A stretch of DNA of 64,000 nt from Streptomyces sp. cf386 (GTDB taxonomy: Bacteria > Actinomycetota > Actinomycetes > Streptomycetales > Streptomycetaceae): positions 109,823-173,822 of the forward strand of contig NZ_FNHV01000008.1 in NCBI RefSeq assembly GCF_900103585.1, given 5' to 3'. Under the pieces are notes generated by a model. The model was not told the DNA's origin. It saw only the letters and a list, made by a program, of their open reading frames with translations, and searched no databases. This document shows, piece by piece, positions 51,269 through 59,942 of this stretch. Within the stretch, counting starts at the first letter, position 1; each line of letters starts with the position of its first letter. The translations under genes were made by a program, and so were the position numbers.

Positions 51269-52117
51269 ATGCCTTCTTTCGACACTCCCGAAGCGATCTC
51301 GGTCACCGCGCGAGTGGAGGCCGGTTCCCTCCAGTTCATCGCGGGCGACCGCCTCGACACCGTCGTGGAGGTGCGGCCCCGCGACCCGAAGAGGGACCCG
51401 GACGCGCGGGCGGCCGACCAGATCGAGGTCACGTACGTGAGCGGCGTACTGACCATCAGGACCCCCAAGGCCAATCTGTTCGGCCTCGGCCGTACCGGCG
51501 TCGTCGACGTGACCGTCGAACTGCCCGCGGGCTCGCACGTCGACATGACCGGCGCCTGGGCCCAGGTGCTCGGCGAGGGCCGGCTCGGCGAGGTGCGTGT
51601 GAAGACCTCGGTCGGCGACATCCGCCTCGACACGACCGGCCCGGTGAACCTGACCGCGGCGCACGGCTCGATCACCGTGGACCGGGTCGAGGGCCTGGCC
51701 GAGATCACCAGCAGCAGCGGCAACGTGCGCGTCGGCACCATCGACGGCCCCGCCATCCTGAAGAACTCGCACGGCACCACGACCGTCGGCACCGTGACCG
51801 GCGAGCTGCGGCTGAGCGGCGCCAACGGCGGCATCGACATCGCCCGCGCCGAGACGTCGGTCACCGGCACCGCGACCCACGGCTACCTGCGGCTCGCCGA
51901 AGTCGTCGGCGGCGAAGTCCAGTTGGAGACCTCCAACGGCGTCATCGAGATCGGCATCCGCGAGGGCACCGCCGCCTGGCTCGACGTCAGCTCCAACCGC
52001 GGGCAGGTGCGCAACATGCTCACCGAGTCCGAGGCGCCGGAGCAGACCGAGAACACCGTCAAGGTCCGTGCGCGCACCAACTGGGGCAACATCGACATCC
52101 GTCGCGCCAAGGCCTGA
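51269..52117 (+). CDS. DUF4097-family beta-helix protein
   Basis: A 282-residue cytosolic protein made of repeating short beta strands: VDVTVELPAGSHVDMTGAWA, VRVKTSVGDIRLDTTGPVN, ITVDRVEGLAEITSSSGNVR, LRLSGANGGIDIARAETSV. The pattern is the DUF4097 (adhesin-like) right-handed beta-helix. In Streptomyces it usually lies between an RHH regulator and a DrrAB exporter, as here. Function unknown; no signal peptide. ATG 51269 follows GAGGACGGGACA. Confidence 0.85.
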   Translation: MPSFDTPEAISVTARVEAGSLQFIAGDRLDTVVEVRPRDPKRDPDARAADQIEVTYVSGVLTIRTPKANLFGLGRTGVVDVTVELPAGSHVDMTGAWAQVLGEGRLGEVRVKTSVGDIRLDTTGPVNLTAAHGSITVDRVEGLAEITSSSGNVRVGTIDGPAILKNSHGTTTVGTVTGELRLSGANGGIDIARAETSVTGTATHGYLRLAEVVGGEVQLETSNGVIEIGIREGTAAWLDVSSNRGQVRNMLTESEAPEQTENTVKVRARTNWGNIDIRRAKA

Positions 52118-52213
52118 CCTACCTCGCGGTCACGGTCCTCGACTCACCCACCCCACCTGCCACTTCACCTCCACCCCACCTGCCACTTCACCACCCTTCG
52201 AACGGGAGGGCCC

Positions 52214-53215
52214 ATGCCTTCATCTGTCATGCCCACGTCCAGTCGGGCGGACGGTCACGCGTCGCCGGCCGCCGTCTCCACCGTCGGTCTGCGCAAGTCG
52301 TACGGCGACAAGACCGTCCTCGACAGCATCGATCTGCACATCCCGGCCGGGTCGGTCTTCGCCCTGCTCGGGCCGAACGGTGCCGGGAAGACCACCGCCG
52401 TGAAGATCCTGTCCACGCTCATCTCGGCCGACGGCGGGCAGGCCCAGGTCGCGGGCCACGACGTCGCCACGTCACCGGACGGGGTGCGGGCCGCGATCGG
52501 CGTCACCGGGCAGTTCTCCGCCGTCGACGGGCTGATCACCGGCGAGGAGAACATGCTCCTCATGGCGGACCTGCACCACCTGTCCAAGCGGGAGGGGCGG
52601 CGGGTCACCGCCGAGTTGCTGGAGCGCTTCGACCTCGTCGAGGCCGCGAAGAAGCCCGCCCAGAGCTACTCCGGCGGTATGAAGCGCCGCCTCGACATCG
52701 CCATGACCCTGGTCGGCTCCCCGCGGATCATCTTCCTCGACGAGCCGACCACCGGCCTCGACCCGCGCAGCCGCCACAACATGTGGGGCATCATCCGCGA
52801 GCTCGTCTCCGACGGCGTCACCGTCTTCCTCACCACGCAGTACCTGGAGGAGGCCGACGAACTCGCCGACCGTATCGCCGTGTTGAACGACGGCAGGATC
52901 GCCGCCGAGGGAAGCGCCGACGAGCTGAAGCGGCTGGTCCCCGGCGGGCACGTACGGATCCGCTTCTCCGACCCGTCCGCGTACCGCTCCGCCGCCGCCG
53001 CGCTGCGCGAGGTCACGCGGGACGACGAGGCGCTGGCGCTGCAGATGCCCAGCGACGGCAGCCAGCGCGAACTGCGCTCCATCCTCGACTGGCTGGACGC
53101 GGCCGGCGTCGAGGCGGACGAACTGACCGTGCACACACCCGACCTCGACGACGTGTTCTTCGCCCTGACCGGCGGCGGCAAGGTCCCCAACCAGCCCAAG
53201 GAGAACACCCGATGA
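52214..53215 (+). CDS. ABC transporter ATP-binding protein (DrrA family)
   Basis: A 333-residue ATPase with Walker A LGPNGAGKTTAVKIL, signature YSGGMKRRLDIAMTL, Walker B RIIFLDEPTTGLDP and the DrrA tail LTVHTPDLDDVFFALTGGG. It is a close paralogue of the ATPase at 35597-36541, extended by about 20 N-terminal residues. It overlaps its permease gene by 4 nt. Likely a drug or lipid exporter; control may come from the RHH protein at the head of the operon. Confidence 0.92.
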   Translation: MPSSVMPTSSRADGHASPAAVSTVGLRKSYGDKTVLDSIDLHIPAGSVFALLGPNGAGKTTAVKILSTLISADGGQAQVAGHDVATSPDGVRAAIGVTGQFSAVDGLITGEENMLLMADLHHLSKREGRRVTAELLERFDLVEAAKKPAQSYSGGMKRRLDIAMTLVGSPRIIFLDEPTTGLDPRSRHNMWGIIRELVSDGVTVFLTTQYLEEADELADRIAVLNDGRIAAEGSADELKRLVPGGHVRIRFSDPSAYRSAAAALREVTRDDEALALQMPSDGSQRELRSILDWLDAAGVEADELTVHTPDLDDVFFALTGGGKVPNQPKENTR

Positions 53216-54030
53216 GCACCCCCGTGGCCCCCGCCCGCCCGACCCGGATCTCCCTCACCGTGCGCGACTCGGCCACGATGCTGCGCCGCAACCTGCTGCA
53301 CGTGCGCCGCTACCCGTCCCTCACCCTCAACCTGCTGCTCACGCCGGTCATCCTGCTGCTGCTCTTCGTCTACATCTTCGGCGACGTGATGAGCGCGGGC
53401 ATCGGGGGCGGCGGGGCGGACCGGTCCGAGTACCTCGCGTATCTCTTCCCGGGCATCCTGATGCTGACCATCGGCGGCACCACCATCGGCAGCGCGGTGT
53501 CCGTCGCGATGGACATGACCGAGGGCATCATCGCCCGCTTCCGCACCATGGCGATCCACCGCGGGTCGGTGCTCATCGGGCACGTCGTAGGGAGCGTGCT
53601 CCAGTGCGTGATGAGCGTGCTCCTCGTCGGGGCCGTCGCCGTGGCCATCGGCTTCAGGTCCGCGGACGCCACGGCCCTGGAGTGGATCCTCGCCGTCGGG
53701 CTGCTGACGCTCGTCTCCCTGGCGCTCACCTGGATCGCGGTCGGAATGGGCCTGTCCAGCCCGAACGCCGAGGCGGCCGGCAACAACGCGCTGCCGCTGA
53801 TGATCCTGCCGCTCCTCTCCAGCGCCTTCGTCCCGGTCGACGCGATGCCGGGCTGGTTCCGGCCGATCGCCGAGTACCAGCCGTTCACCCCGGCCATCGA
53901 GACCCTGCGCGGACTCCTGCTGGGCAGCGAGATCGGCCACAACGGCTGGCTCGCCGTGACCTGGTGCCTGGCCCTGGCCGCGCTCGGCTACTTCTGGTCC
54001 AGGTCGCTGTTCGACCGGGACCCGAAGTAA
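53212..54030 (+). CDS. ABC-2 type permease (DrrB family)
   Basis: A 272-residue membrane protein with six helices, including VRDSATMLRRNLLHVRRYPS, DMTEGIIARFRTMAIHRGSV and SSAFVPVDAMPGWFRPIAEY. These match the paralogue at 36576-37388 almost phrase for phrase. It pairs with the overlapping ATPase. The following 150 bp contain direct repeats (GACCCGAAGGAGC) and no gene. Confidence 0.9.
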   Translation: MSTPVAPARPTRISLTVRDSATMLRRNLLHVRRYPSLTLNLLLTPVILLLLFVYIFGDVMSAGIGGGGADRSEYLAYLFPGILMLTIGGTTIGSAVSVAMDMTEGIIARFRTMAIHRGSVLIGHVVGSVLQCVMSVLLVGAVAVAIGFRSADATALEWILAVGLLTLVSLALTWIAVGMGLSSPNAEAAGNNALPLMILPLLSSAFVPVDAMPGWFRPIAEYQPFTPAIETLRGLLLGSEIGHNGWLAVTWCLALAALGYFWSRSLFDRDPK

Positions 54031-54212
54031 CAGGAACCGGGACCCGAAGGAGCGGGAACCCGGACCCGAAGGAGCAGGAGAAGACCCCGCTGCCGCGTCG
54101 GCGCCGTCACCCGGACGGCCCGGCGCGCTGGTGGTCGTACGGCTGCGGTGGTGCCTTAAGAACACGTACCCGATCTTGAGCGCACCCTCGACGCCCGCAC
54201 AGGAGGCTCGCG

Positions 54213-54992
54213 ATGCCCCGTCCCCCGGCCCGCACCGTCATCGCCTCGGCCCTCTCGGTGGCCGCGCTGCTGTCCGCGTCCGCGTGTTCCGTCGGTGGCC
54301 TGGACAAGGCGATCAAGGGATTCCCCGAGGCGGTCTCCCCGGCGGAGACCGACACCGCGTCCCCGACCCCCGCGGCGGCCCCCACCCTCACCGAGGCCCA
54401 GGCCCGGGCCGCCCTCATCAGCGAGACCGACCTCGGCGAACCCTGGGTGCCCACCATGGGGTTCGCCACCTGGCGGGACTCCATGCTCAAGGCGAGCGCC
54501 GAGTCCGCCGACTGCGGGCGGCTGCTCGACGTCCTGTACGCGGAGGAGTTGTTCGGGCCCGACGCCCGTACGCGCGCGTCGGTCGGGCTGGACGACACCT
54601 GGGACGGGGCCCAGCTGCGCTACCAGGTCGTGGCCCATCGGCCCGACGACCTGGACCGGACGTTGGCGTGGCTGGGCAGCATGCCGGAAAAGTGCGGGGA
54701 GTTCGTCGCGACCGCGGGCAGCGGGACGATGGCCGTCGAGGTGAGCGAGGCCGACATGCCGGAGGTCGGGGACGCCCGGGTGGGTCTGCGGATCGTCCTC
54801 AGCGCGGTCTCCGAGTCCGACGACGCGCCCACGCTCACGCTGCACGTCGCCGCCGTCCGGGTGGGCGACGACGCCATCACCCTCACCAACGGCGGCCTCG
54901 CCGAGGTGTCGTCCGACGCCACCTGGGCGGCCATCGAACTGGGCACCCGCCGGCTGACGGAGGCCAGGAAGCGGGGCCGGGCGGACATCTGA
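54213..54992 (+). CDS. Lipoprotein, function unknown
   Basis: A 259-residue exported protein with lipobox LSASACS near residue 25, a Thr/Pro linker and a globular domain from about 60 onward. The domain has two cysteines (ADCGRLLDVL, EKCGEFVATA) that probably form a disulfide, as in the PknH-like sensor domains of actinobacterial lipoproteins. No enzyme motif is seen. It stands alone between the DrrAB operon and the mini-protein gene. Confidence 0.7.
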   Translation: MPRPPARTVIASALSVAALLSASACSVGGLDKAIKGFPEAVSPAETDTASPTPAAAPTLTEAQARAALISETDLGEPWVPTMGFATWRDSMLKASAESADCGRLLDVLYAEELFGPDARTRASVGLDDTWDGAQLRYQVVAHRPDDLDRTLAWLGSMPEKCGEFVATAGSGTMAVEVSEADMPEVGDARVGLRIVLSAVSESDDAPTLTLHVAAVRVGDDAITLTNGGLAEVSSDATWAAIELGTRRLTEARKRGRADI

Positions 54993-55022
54993 GCGAGCCG
55001 CACGGCCCACCGACGCCCAGCG

Positions 55023-55187
55023 CTAGCCGATGCGCTCGACCGCCTCCGAGGCCTCCTCGAAGCCCGCGCCGGTGATCTGCCGGTACAGCTTGATCGCCCG
55101 GATCTTCTTGCCCTTCCGCACCAGCTCCACGACCTCGGCCATGCGAGGGTCGTCGGCATTCGGGGAGTGGCCCACTTTTTCCACCAT
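55023..55187 (-). CDS. Mini-protein with ribosomal L7/L12 C-terminal-like domain
   Basis: A 54-residue protein: MVEKVGHSPNADDPRMAEVV, then ELVRKGKKIRAIKLYRQITG and AGFEEASEAVERIG. The helix-turn-strand pattern KIxAIKxYRxxTGxGxxEAxEAVE is that of the L7/L12 C-terminal domain, which binds translation factors on the ribosome. The N-terminal dimerisation part of L7/L12 is absent. Such stand-alone domains occur in Streptomyces but have no known role. It is convergent with the preceding lipoprotein gene. Confidence 0.8.
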   Translation of the reverse strand: MVEKVGHSPNADDPRMAEVVELVRKGKKIRAIKLYRQITGAGFEEASEAVERIG

Positions 55188-55222
55188 GGTCGACGATCCT
55201 AGGCGGGCCCGGCGCCGACGGC

Positions 55223-55966
55223 CTAGTCCCGGTCGAACCGCAGCCGGTGGCCCACCACGTCCCCGGCCACGTCCAGTGCCGTACGGCCGTGGGCGAAGGC
55301 GTGGGCGCGCAGGCGGGCCAGGGCCTCGTCCGTGCCGACGCCCAGCTGGGCCATGATCATGCCGGTGGCCTGGTAGACCTGGTCCTGTTCGGTGGCCAGG
55401 CCGCTCAGCCAGAGCTCGTCGTCCGGGCCGCCCGTGTCCTCCGCGCGCGACAGCGCCATCAGCGCCACGGTCATCATCCCGGCCATCAGCCGCGCCGTCC
55501 GCAGTTCGTGGTCGGTGAGGTCACCGGGGGTGTCGCTGTAGAGGTCGAGCGTGCCCACGCACACCGAGTCGTTGCCGAGCGGCATCGAGTACACCGCCCG
55601 CACCCCGGCGGCCGTGGCCTGCTGGGCGAAGACCGGCCAGCGCAGCACGTCCCGCCCGGCCGTCAGATCGCAGGCCAGCACCGCGGCACCGCTCGCCGCC
55701 GCGGACTGGCAGGGACCGTCGCCCAAAGTGGCCTGGATCTCGGTCACATACGCCGCCTGCGCATTGCTCGCGCCCAGTTGGACCGGCATGCCGTCGGTGT
55801 GCAGCGACACGCTCGCGCCGGTCACGGGCAGCAGTCGTACGGCCACATCGCACAGCCGCGCCGGGATATCGCCGGGCCCCACGTCGCGTACGCCCTCGGC
55901 GATCGCGTCCGCGGCACCGGCGCGTTCCCGGCCCCACTCACCTCGATGCTCGTCTCTGGGCCGCAC
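55223..55966 (-). CDS. GAF and ANTAR domain transcription antiterminator
   Basis: A 247-residue regulator. The GAF domain spans about residues 20-165 (LGDGPCQSAAASGAAVLACD, SMPLGNDSVCVGTLDLYSDT). The ANTAR RNA-binding helices follow (LATEQDQVYQATGMIMAQLG, ARLRAHAFAHGRTALDVAGD). The GTG start at 55966 has GAGGAG six bases upstream. ANTAR proteins bind paired hairpins in mRNA to prevent termination; the GAF domain senses a small ligand. Target transcripts are unknown. Confidence 0.88.
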   Translation of the reverse strand: MRPRDEHRGEWGRERAGAADAIAEGVRDVGPGDIPARLCDVAVRLLPVTGASVSLHTDGMPVQLGASNAQAAYVTEIQATLGDGPCQSAAASGAAVLACDLTAGRDVLRWPVFAQQATAAGVRAVYSMPLGNDSVCVGTLDLYSDTPGDLTDHELRTARLMAGMMTVALMALSRAEDTGGPDDELWLSGLATEQDQVYQATGMIMAQLGVGTDEALARLRAHAFAHGRTALDVAGDVVGHRLRFDRD

Positions 55967-56121
55967 GGCAGCCTCCTCATTCGAGCGCGGCCTGCTGGGT
56001 CCAACCTGGTCCAAGGCGCCTCGGCGGCCACTTCACCACCCGTCCTGGACGACGCCCGACTACCCGTGGCCCGCCCCGCGAAACCCGTCGCACGCCCCGG
56101 CGGTGGCCCGTTCCCCGGCTC

Positions 56122-56928
56122 TCAGCGTTTCTCGTACGGGTTCGACGGCTGCGCGATCCGCCGCACCGACGCGGCGTCCAGGACGGGCGGCCAGGCGCCG
56201 TCCGTGCCGAGCTTGCCCTTGGGGTGCCAGGTGCCGGTGACGGTGACCCAGGCGTCGACGGGCGGGGCGTCCGCACCCCGGATCTCGACCTTGCTGGTGG
56301 TGGCGTCGGCGGCGCAGCAGGCGACGAGGAGGCGGGTGACGTACCAGGTGCCGTCGCCGTCGCGGGTGACGAAGCCGGTCAGCCGGACCGTGCGGCCCGC
56401 CAGCGACCGTCCGCTGTCGTAGATCGCCCGGGAGCTGAACTCGGCCGGCGTCAGCTCCACCGGGTTCCCGGACGGCAGCGCGGGGAAGGTCCCGACGCCT
56501 TGCGCCGCCTGCTGCGCCGCGTCGCGCTCGGCGCTGTAGGAGCCGAGGGCGGGCGGCGGGAAGAGCAGGAGCGCGAGGGCGGGGAGGGTGAGGAGCCAGG
56601 CGACGCGGGGGCTATGGTGGCCGCCGTGCTGATCGTGGGCGTGGGAATCGTCGCCGGACTCGTCGTGCTCGCCGTGCTCGCGTTGCTGATCGCGGCCGGC
56701 GTGTTCGCCGTGCTCTGTGTGCTGGCCCTGCTCGGCGTGCGGTTCCTGTTCCGGTCGCCCGACGACCGCCGCGGCCACCGCCAGCAGCACCAGCAGGAAC
56801 CCGGACACGACCAGGTATGGCCGTAGTCCCGCCTGCACGTACCGCAGGTACAGCTCGCTGAAGAGCGAGATCCGCAGGATCGCCGCGCCCGTCAGGAGCA
56901 GCAGCACCGTCGGCCCGTAGCGCCTCAC
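56122..56928 (-). CDS. TIGR03943-family putative permease subunit with His-rich loop
   Basis: A 268-residue membrane protein with two N-terminal helices (TVLLLLTGAAILRISLF, LVVSGFLLVLLAVAAAVVG), then a loop with about 12 His residues (QHTEHGEHAGRDQQREHGEH, HAHDQHGGHHSP), a third helix and an extracytoplasmic OB-like domain (residues 165-265) with a CC pair (LLVACCAADATTSKVEIRGA). It matches the TIGR03943/YcgQ family. Its GTG overlaps the permease gene by 4 nt. The His loop suggests divalent-metal (zinc-like) binding. Confidence 0.85.
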   Translation of the reverse strand: MRRYGPTVLLLLTGAAILRISLFSELYLRYVQAGLRPYLVVSGFLLVLLAVAAAVVGRPEQEPHAEQGQHTEHGEHAGRDQQREHGEHDESGDDSHAHDQHGGHHSPRVAWLLTLPALALLLFPPPALGSYSAERDAAQQAAQGVGTFPALPSGNPVELTPAEFSSRAIYDSGRSLAGRTVRLTGFVTRDGDGTWYVTRLLVACCAADATTSKVEIRGADAPPVDAWVTVTGTWHPKGKLGTDGAWPPVLDAASVRRIAQPSNPYEKR

Positions 56929-57929
56929 AGCAGCCACCACCCCACCAGCACGCTGCTCAGCACGGCCACCACCCAGGTGACGGCGGAGAACCGGACGGCG
57001 AAGGACCGTCCGAAGGTTCCGGCCTGGAGGGCGAACAGCTTCAGGTCGACCATCGGGCCGACCACCATGAACGCCAGCCGCGCGGTCGGCGAGAACCCGC
57101 TCAGTGAGGCGGCGACGAACGCGTCCGCCTCGCTGCACACGCACAGGACGACCGCCAGCAGCGCCAGGAGCAGCACCGACAGCCAGGGCGAGCCGGTGAA
57201 GAGGTCCAGGACCGAGCGGGGTACGGCGATGTTGAAGGTCGCCGCGGCTGCCGCGCCGAGGACGAGGAAGCCGCCGGCGTGCAGGAAGTCGTGCTGGAGC
57301 CCGGCGGTGAAGGCGCGCAGGCCGGAGGCGGCGGGACCAGTGTGCCGTTTCGGCATCCGCAGCCACTCCTCGCGGCCGAACCGGGCCCACAGCCAGCCCA
57401 TCACCACGGCGGTGGCCAGCGAGGCGATCAGCCGGCCGAGCACCATCTGCGGCTGGCCGGGGAAGGCGACGGACGTGGCGACGAGGACGACCGGGTTGAT
57501 GGCGGGGGCGGAGAGGAGGAAGGCGAGGGCGGCAGCGGGCGCGACACCGCGCCGCATCAGACTTCCGGCCACGGGCACGGAGGCGCACTCGCAGCCGGGC
57601 AGGATGACACCGGCCGCACCCGCGACGGGTACGGCGAGGGCCTGGTTGCGGGGCAGCAGCCGGCTGAAGACCTTCTCCGGTACGAAGGCCCCGATCGCCG
57701 CCGAGACGACCGTGCCGAGCAGCAGGAAGGGCACGCCCTGCACCGCGATCGCCGTGAAGACGGTCCACCAGGCGGCGACGGGCGGGGTGTAGAGGTCGAG
57801 CGCGAGCATCGGGCCGAGGACCGAGGCGACCGTGGCGATGGCGAGGAGCGCGGCGCCGCCGAGCACGGCGTACACGAGCGCGCGTACGACGACACGCAGC
57901 CCGTCGGCCACGGTCCGCTGGTTCTCCAC
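56925..57929 (-). CDS. Permease of the DUF318/YraQ (ArsP-like) family
   Basis: A 334-residue membrane protein with about eight helices. Conserved segments are PLLLLGTVVSAAIGAF-type AVQGVPFLLLGTVVSAAIGA, PGCECASVPVAGSLMRRGV and SAPAINPVVLVATSVAFPGQ. A CVCSEADAFV motif sits in a later helix. The family includes ArsP-type organoarsenical and YcgR/YraQ permeases. It is translationally coupled to the His-rich TIGR03943 subunit, so the two probably form one transporter for a metal or metalloid compound. Confidence 0.85.
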   Translation of the reverse strand: MENQRTVADGLRVVVRALVYAVLGGAALLAIATVASVLGPMLALDLYTPPVAAWWTVFTAIAVQGVPFLLLGTVVSAAIGAFVPEKVFSRLLPRNQALAVPVAGAAGVILPGCECASVPVAGSLMRRGVAPAAALAFLLSAPAINPVVLVATSVAFPGQPQMVLGRLIASLATAVVMGWLWARFGREEWLRMPKRHTGPAASGLRAFTAGLQHDFLHAGGFLVLGAAAAATFNIAVPRSVLDLFTGSPWLSVLLLALLAVVLCVCSEADAFVAASLSGFSPTARLAFMVVGPMVDLKLFALQAGTFGRSFAVRFSAVTWVVAVLSSVLVGWWLL

Positions 57930-58011
57930 GCGCCTGTCCCCACCTGTCCGGACCTCTCCTGAGGCCTCCGCGCAGGCTAACCGGTGGGACCTGTGCGCAG
58001 CCTTGGGTTCC

Positions 58012-59361
58012 TCACAGAGGGGGCTGTGCGGGTGCCGGGCCGAGGGTGGTGGTGCCCGGCGCCGTGCGGTGGCCCAGGCCCGTGCGGTACGCGTCCAGGG
58101 CCGCCTCCACCCGGCCGGTGCGGCGGAGCAGGTCGCCGAGCAGGCGGCACAGGTCGGCGAGGTCACCCGCCGCGCCCGCGCGTTCCAACAGGCTCAGGGC
58201 GCGGACGTAGTGCTCCTCGGCGGTCTCCGTGTCGTGGGCGTCCTCGGCGATGATGCCGAGGAGGCGGTGGGCGGCGGCGGAGTGCAGGGCGCCGCGCTCG
58301 GGGCTGAGGTCGCTGAGCACCTCGTGGAGGAGGGCGGCGGCCTCCTCGGACTTGCCGCGCCGGTGCAGTACGTCGGCGAGTTCGACGGCGACCTGGCTGG
58401 TGTAGAGGGCGGCGCGCTGGGCGGTGAGCATGGTCCGGGCCTCGCGCAGTTCGGCCTCGGCGCGCTCCAGTTCGCCGTTCTGGGCGTGGACGTAGCCGCG
58501 CATCCAGTGGCAGTTGGCGAGTTCGGTACGGATCTGGAGCTGGCGGTACAGCTCGGCGGCCTTGGCGAGGGAGGCGTCGGCCTCGGCGACCCGGCCCTCG
58601 GCGAGGAGGGTGCGGGCGACGGAGCGGTGCATACGGGCGACCAGGGCGGGGTCGGCCGCCTTCGGGGCGAGCGCGAGGGCGTACTCGGCGGCCTGGGCGG
58701 CGCGGGCGTGGGCGCCCATGTCCATGTAGGGGCCGATGACGCTGGCGTAGAGCAGCAGAAGGGCGTCGGGGTCGTGCAGTCCGCCGCGGTTCAGCTCGTC
58801 GAGGGTGGATTCGAGGAGGTAGACGGCGTAGCGGAGTTCTCCGGCGAGGTAGTGGGAGACGGCGCGCCCGCGCAGGGCCGGGACGCGGGCGGGGAGCGGG
58901 GCGTCTGCCTCGGCAAGAACCCGCTCGGCGCGCTCGAAGTGGCGCCGGGCGGAGGTGAGTTCACCGATGTCGATTCCGCACTCGCCGAGCCCGAGCAGCG
59001 CGACCGCCTGCTCCTCGACGAACCCGTGCGCCTCGGCCTCCGCGAGCAGCGCGGCGTACCGCTCGGCCGCCGTCTCGGCGTCACCGGTGGCGAGGGCGCG
59101 CTGCGCCTCGGTCAGCCTCAGGCGCAGGTCGGTGACGAGATGTGCGGGGCGCCCGGTGGCGAGTTCCTCGAAGGCGACCCCGAGCCGCTCGGCGATGTGC
59201 CGCAGCGCGTCGTCGGAGGCGCGCACGCGGCCGGCCTCCAGGGTGGAGATGTACGCGGGGGTGTACGCCGGCTCCGCCAACTGCCGCTGTGTCAGCCCGC
59301 GATCGGCCCGCAGCTGCTGAACTCTTCGCCCGATCGTCCCCGGATCGTCACGGTCCGACAT
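58012..59361 (-). CDS. XRE-family regulator with tetratricopeptide repeats
   Basis: A 449-residue protein. The N-terminal HTH (RVQQLRADRGLTQRQLAEPA, TPAYISTLEAGRVRASDDAL) occupies residues 8-65. The rest is a string of about ten TPR-like helical hairpins (ERYAALLAEAEAHGFVEEQA, ARAAQAAEYALALAPKAADP, AEEHYVRALSLLERAGAAGD). This is the Rgg/PlcR-like or SARP-neighbour architecture in which a peptide or protein ligand may bind the TPR superhelix. Target genes unknown. Three TTAAAC/TTAACC repeats lie upstream at 59422-59449. Confidence 0.88.
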   Translation of the reverse strand: MSDRDDPGTIGRRVQQLRADRGLTQRQLAEPAYTPAYISTLEAGRVRASDDALRHIAERLGVAFEELATGRPAHLVTDLRLRLTEAQRALATGDAETAAERYAALLAEAEAHGFVEEQAVALLGLGECGIDIGELTSARRHFERAERVLAEADAPLPARVPALRGRAVSHYLAGELRYAVYLLESTLDELNRGGLHDPDALLLLYASVIGPYMDMGAHARAAQAAEYALALAPKAADPALVARMHRSVARTLLAEGRVAEADASLAKAAELYRQLQIRTELANCHWMRGYVHAQNGELERAEAELREARTMLTAQRAALYTSQVAVELADVLHRRGKSEEAAALLHEVLSDLSPERGALHSAAAHRLLGIIAEDAHDTETAEEHYVRALSLLERAGAAGDLADLCRLLGDLLRRTGRVEAALDAYRTGLGHRTAPGTTTLGPAPAQPPL

Positions 59362-59421
59362 CCCTCGACTCCCCCCAACTCGCCCTGCGCCCCTTGCCGT
59401 TCGAGCCCAACAGCCCCTAGG

Positions 59422-59449
59422 TTAAACCGCGAATTAAACGTGGTTAACC
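59422..59449. promoter_or_regulatory. AT-rich TTAAAC repeats upstream of the XRE-TPR gene
   Basis: TTAAAC at 59422 and 59434 and TTAACC at 59444 lie at about one-turn spacing; GGTTAA at 59420 and TTAACC at 59444 also form an inverted repeat. They are 60-90 bp upstream of the regulator and stand out in the GC-rich background. A binding site for the regulator itself is possible. Confidence 0.4.
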
Positions 59450-59470
59450 CATGGCTGTTGCGAGGTCGCC

Positions 59471-59590
59471 GTGCAGGAACGCACCAGCACCACAGAGCGC
59501 TACACCCGATGCGTCGCCGCCGCCGTGGTCGCCGTGGCGACGTTGATTCTGGCGGCGAACGCGGGACCGGCGAGGGCGGCGGCGCTTCAT
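59471..59590 (+). pseudogene. Orphan signal-peptide fragment
   Basis: A complete signal peptide (RYTRCVAAAVVAVATLILAA, NAGPARAAA) from an ATG/GTG near 59471 with no matching mature protein: the frame runs within about ten residues into the antisense of the Uma2 fragment. It probably once belonged to an exported protein whose body has been lost or displaced. Confidence 0.45.
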
Positions 59591-59610
59591 GTTCAAAACA
59601 CCGATTGTGC

Positions 59611-59940
59611 TCAGAACTTCGTGGTGTCCAGCTCGAAGCCGAAGGGGGCGGGCAGCGGGACGGTGAGGCCGATCTTGTGCTTGGGGGATCGCGCGTATTC
59701 GTCGCCCGACGGCTCTGAGTAGACGGTGATCTCCGCTTCCTCGCGGTCGATCAGCAGGTAGACGGGGATACCTGCTCGGGCATAGCCGCGGATCTTCTTC
59801 TCGCGATCACGATCGGCGGTGCCGGGGGAGGCTACTTCGGCGACAAGCAGGACGGGCAGAGTGGCGTGCCACTGCTTCTCGTCATCGAAGCTGCCTTCGG
59901 GTGCGACGACGAGGTCGGGGATGACATTGCCCGTGCGGGC
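59611..59940 (-). pseudogene. Uma2-family nuclease fragment (C-terminal)
   Basis: The minus strand reads VIPDLVVAPEGSFDDEKQWH, LPVLLVAEVASPGTADRDRE, KKIRGYARAGIPVYLLIDRE and on to a natural stop. That is the core of a Uma2 (DUF820) PD-(D/E)xK-type putative endonuclease with Asp in PDLVV, Glu in VAEVASP and Lys in KIRGYA. The N-terminal third is missing and unrelated sequence abuts it near 59940. Probably inactive. Confidence 0.65.
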
Positions 59941-59942
59941 GA

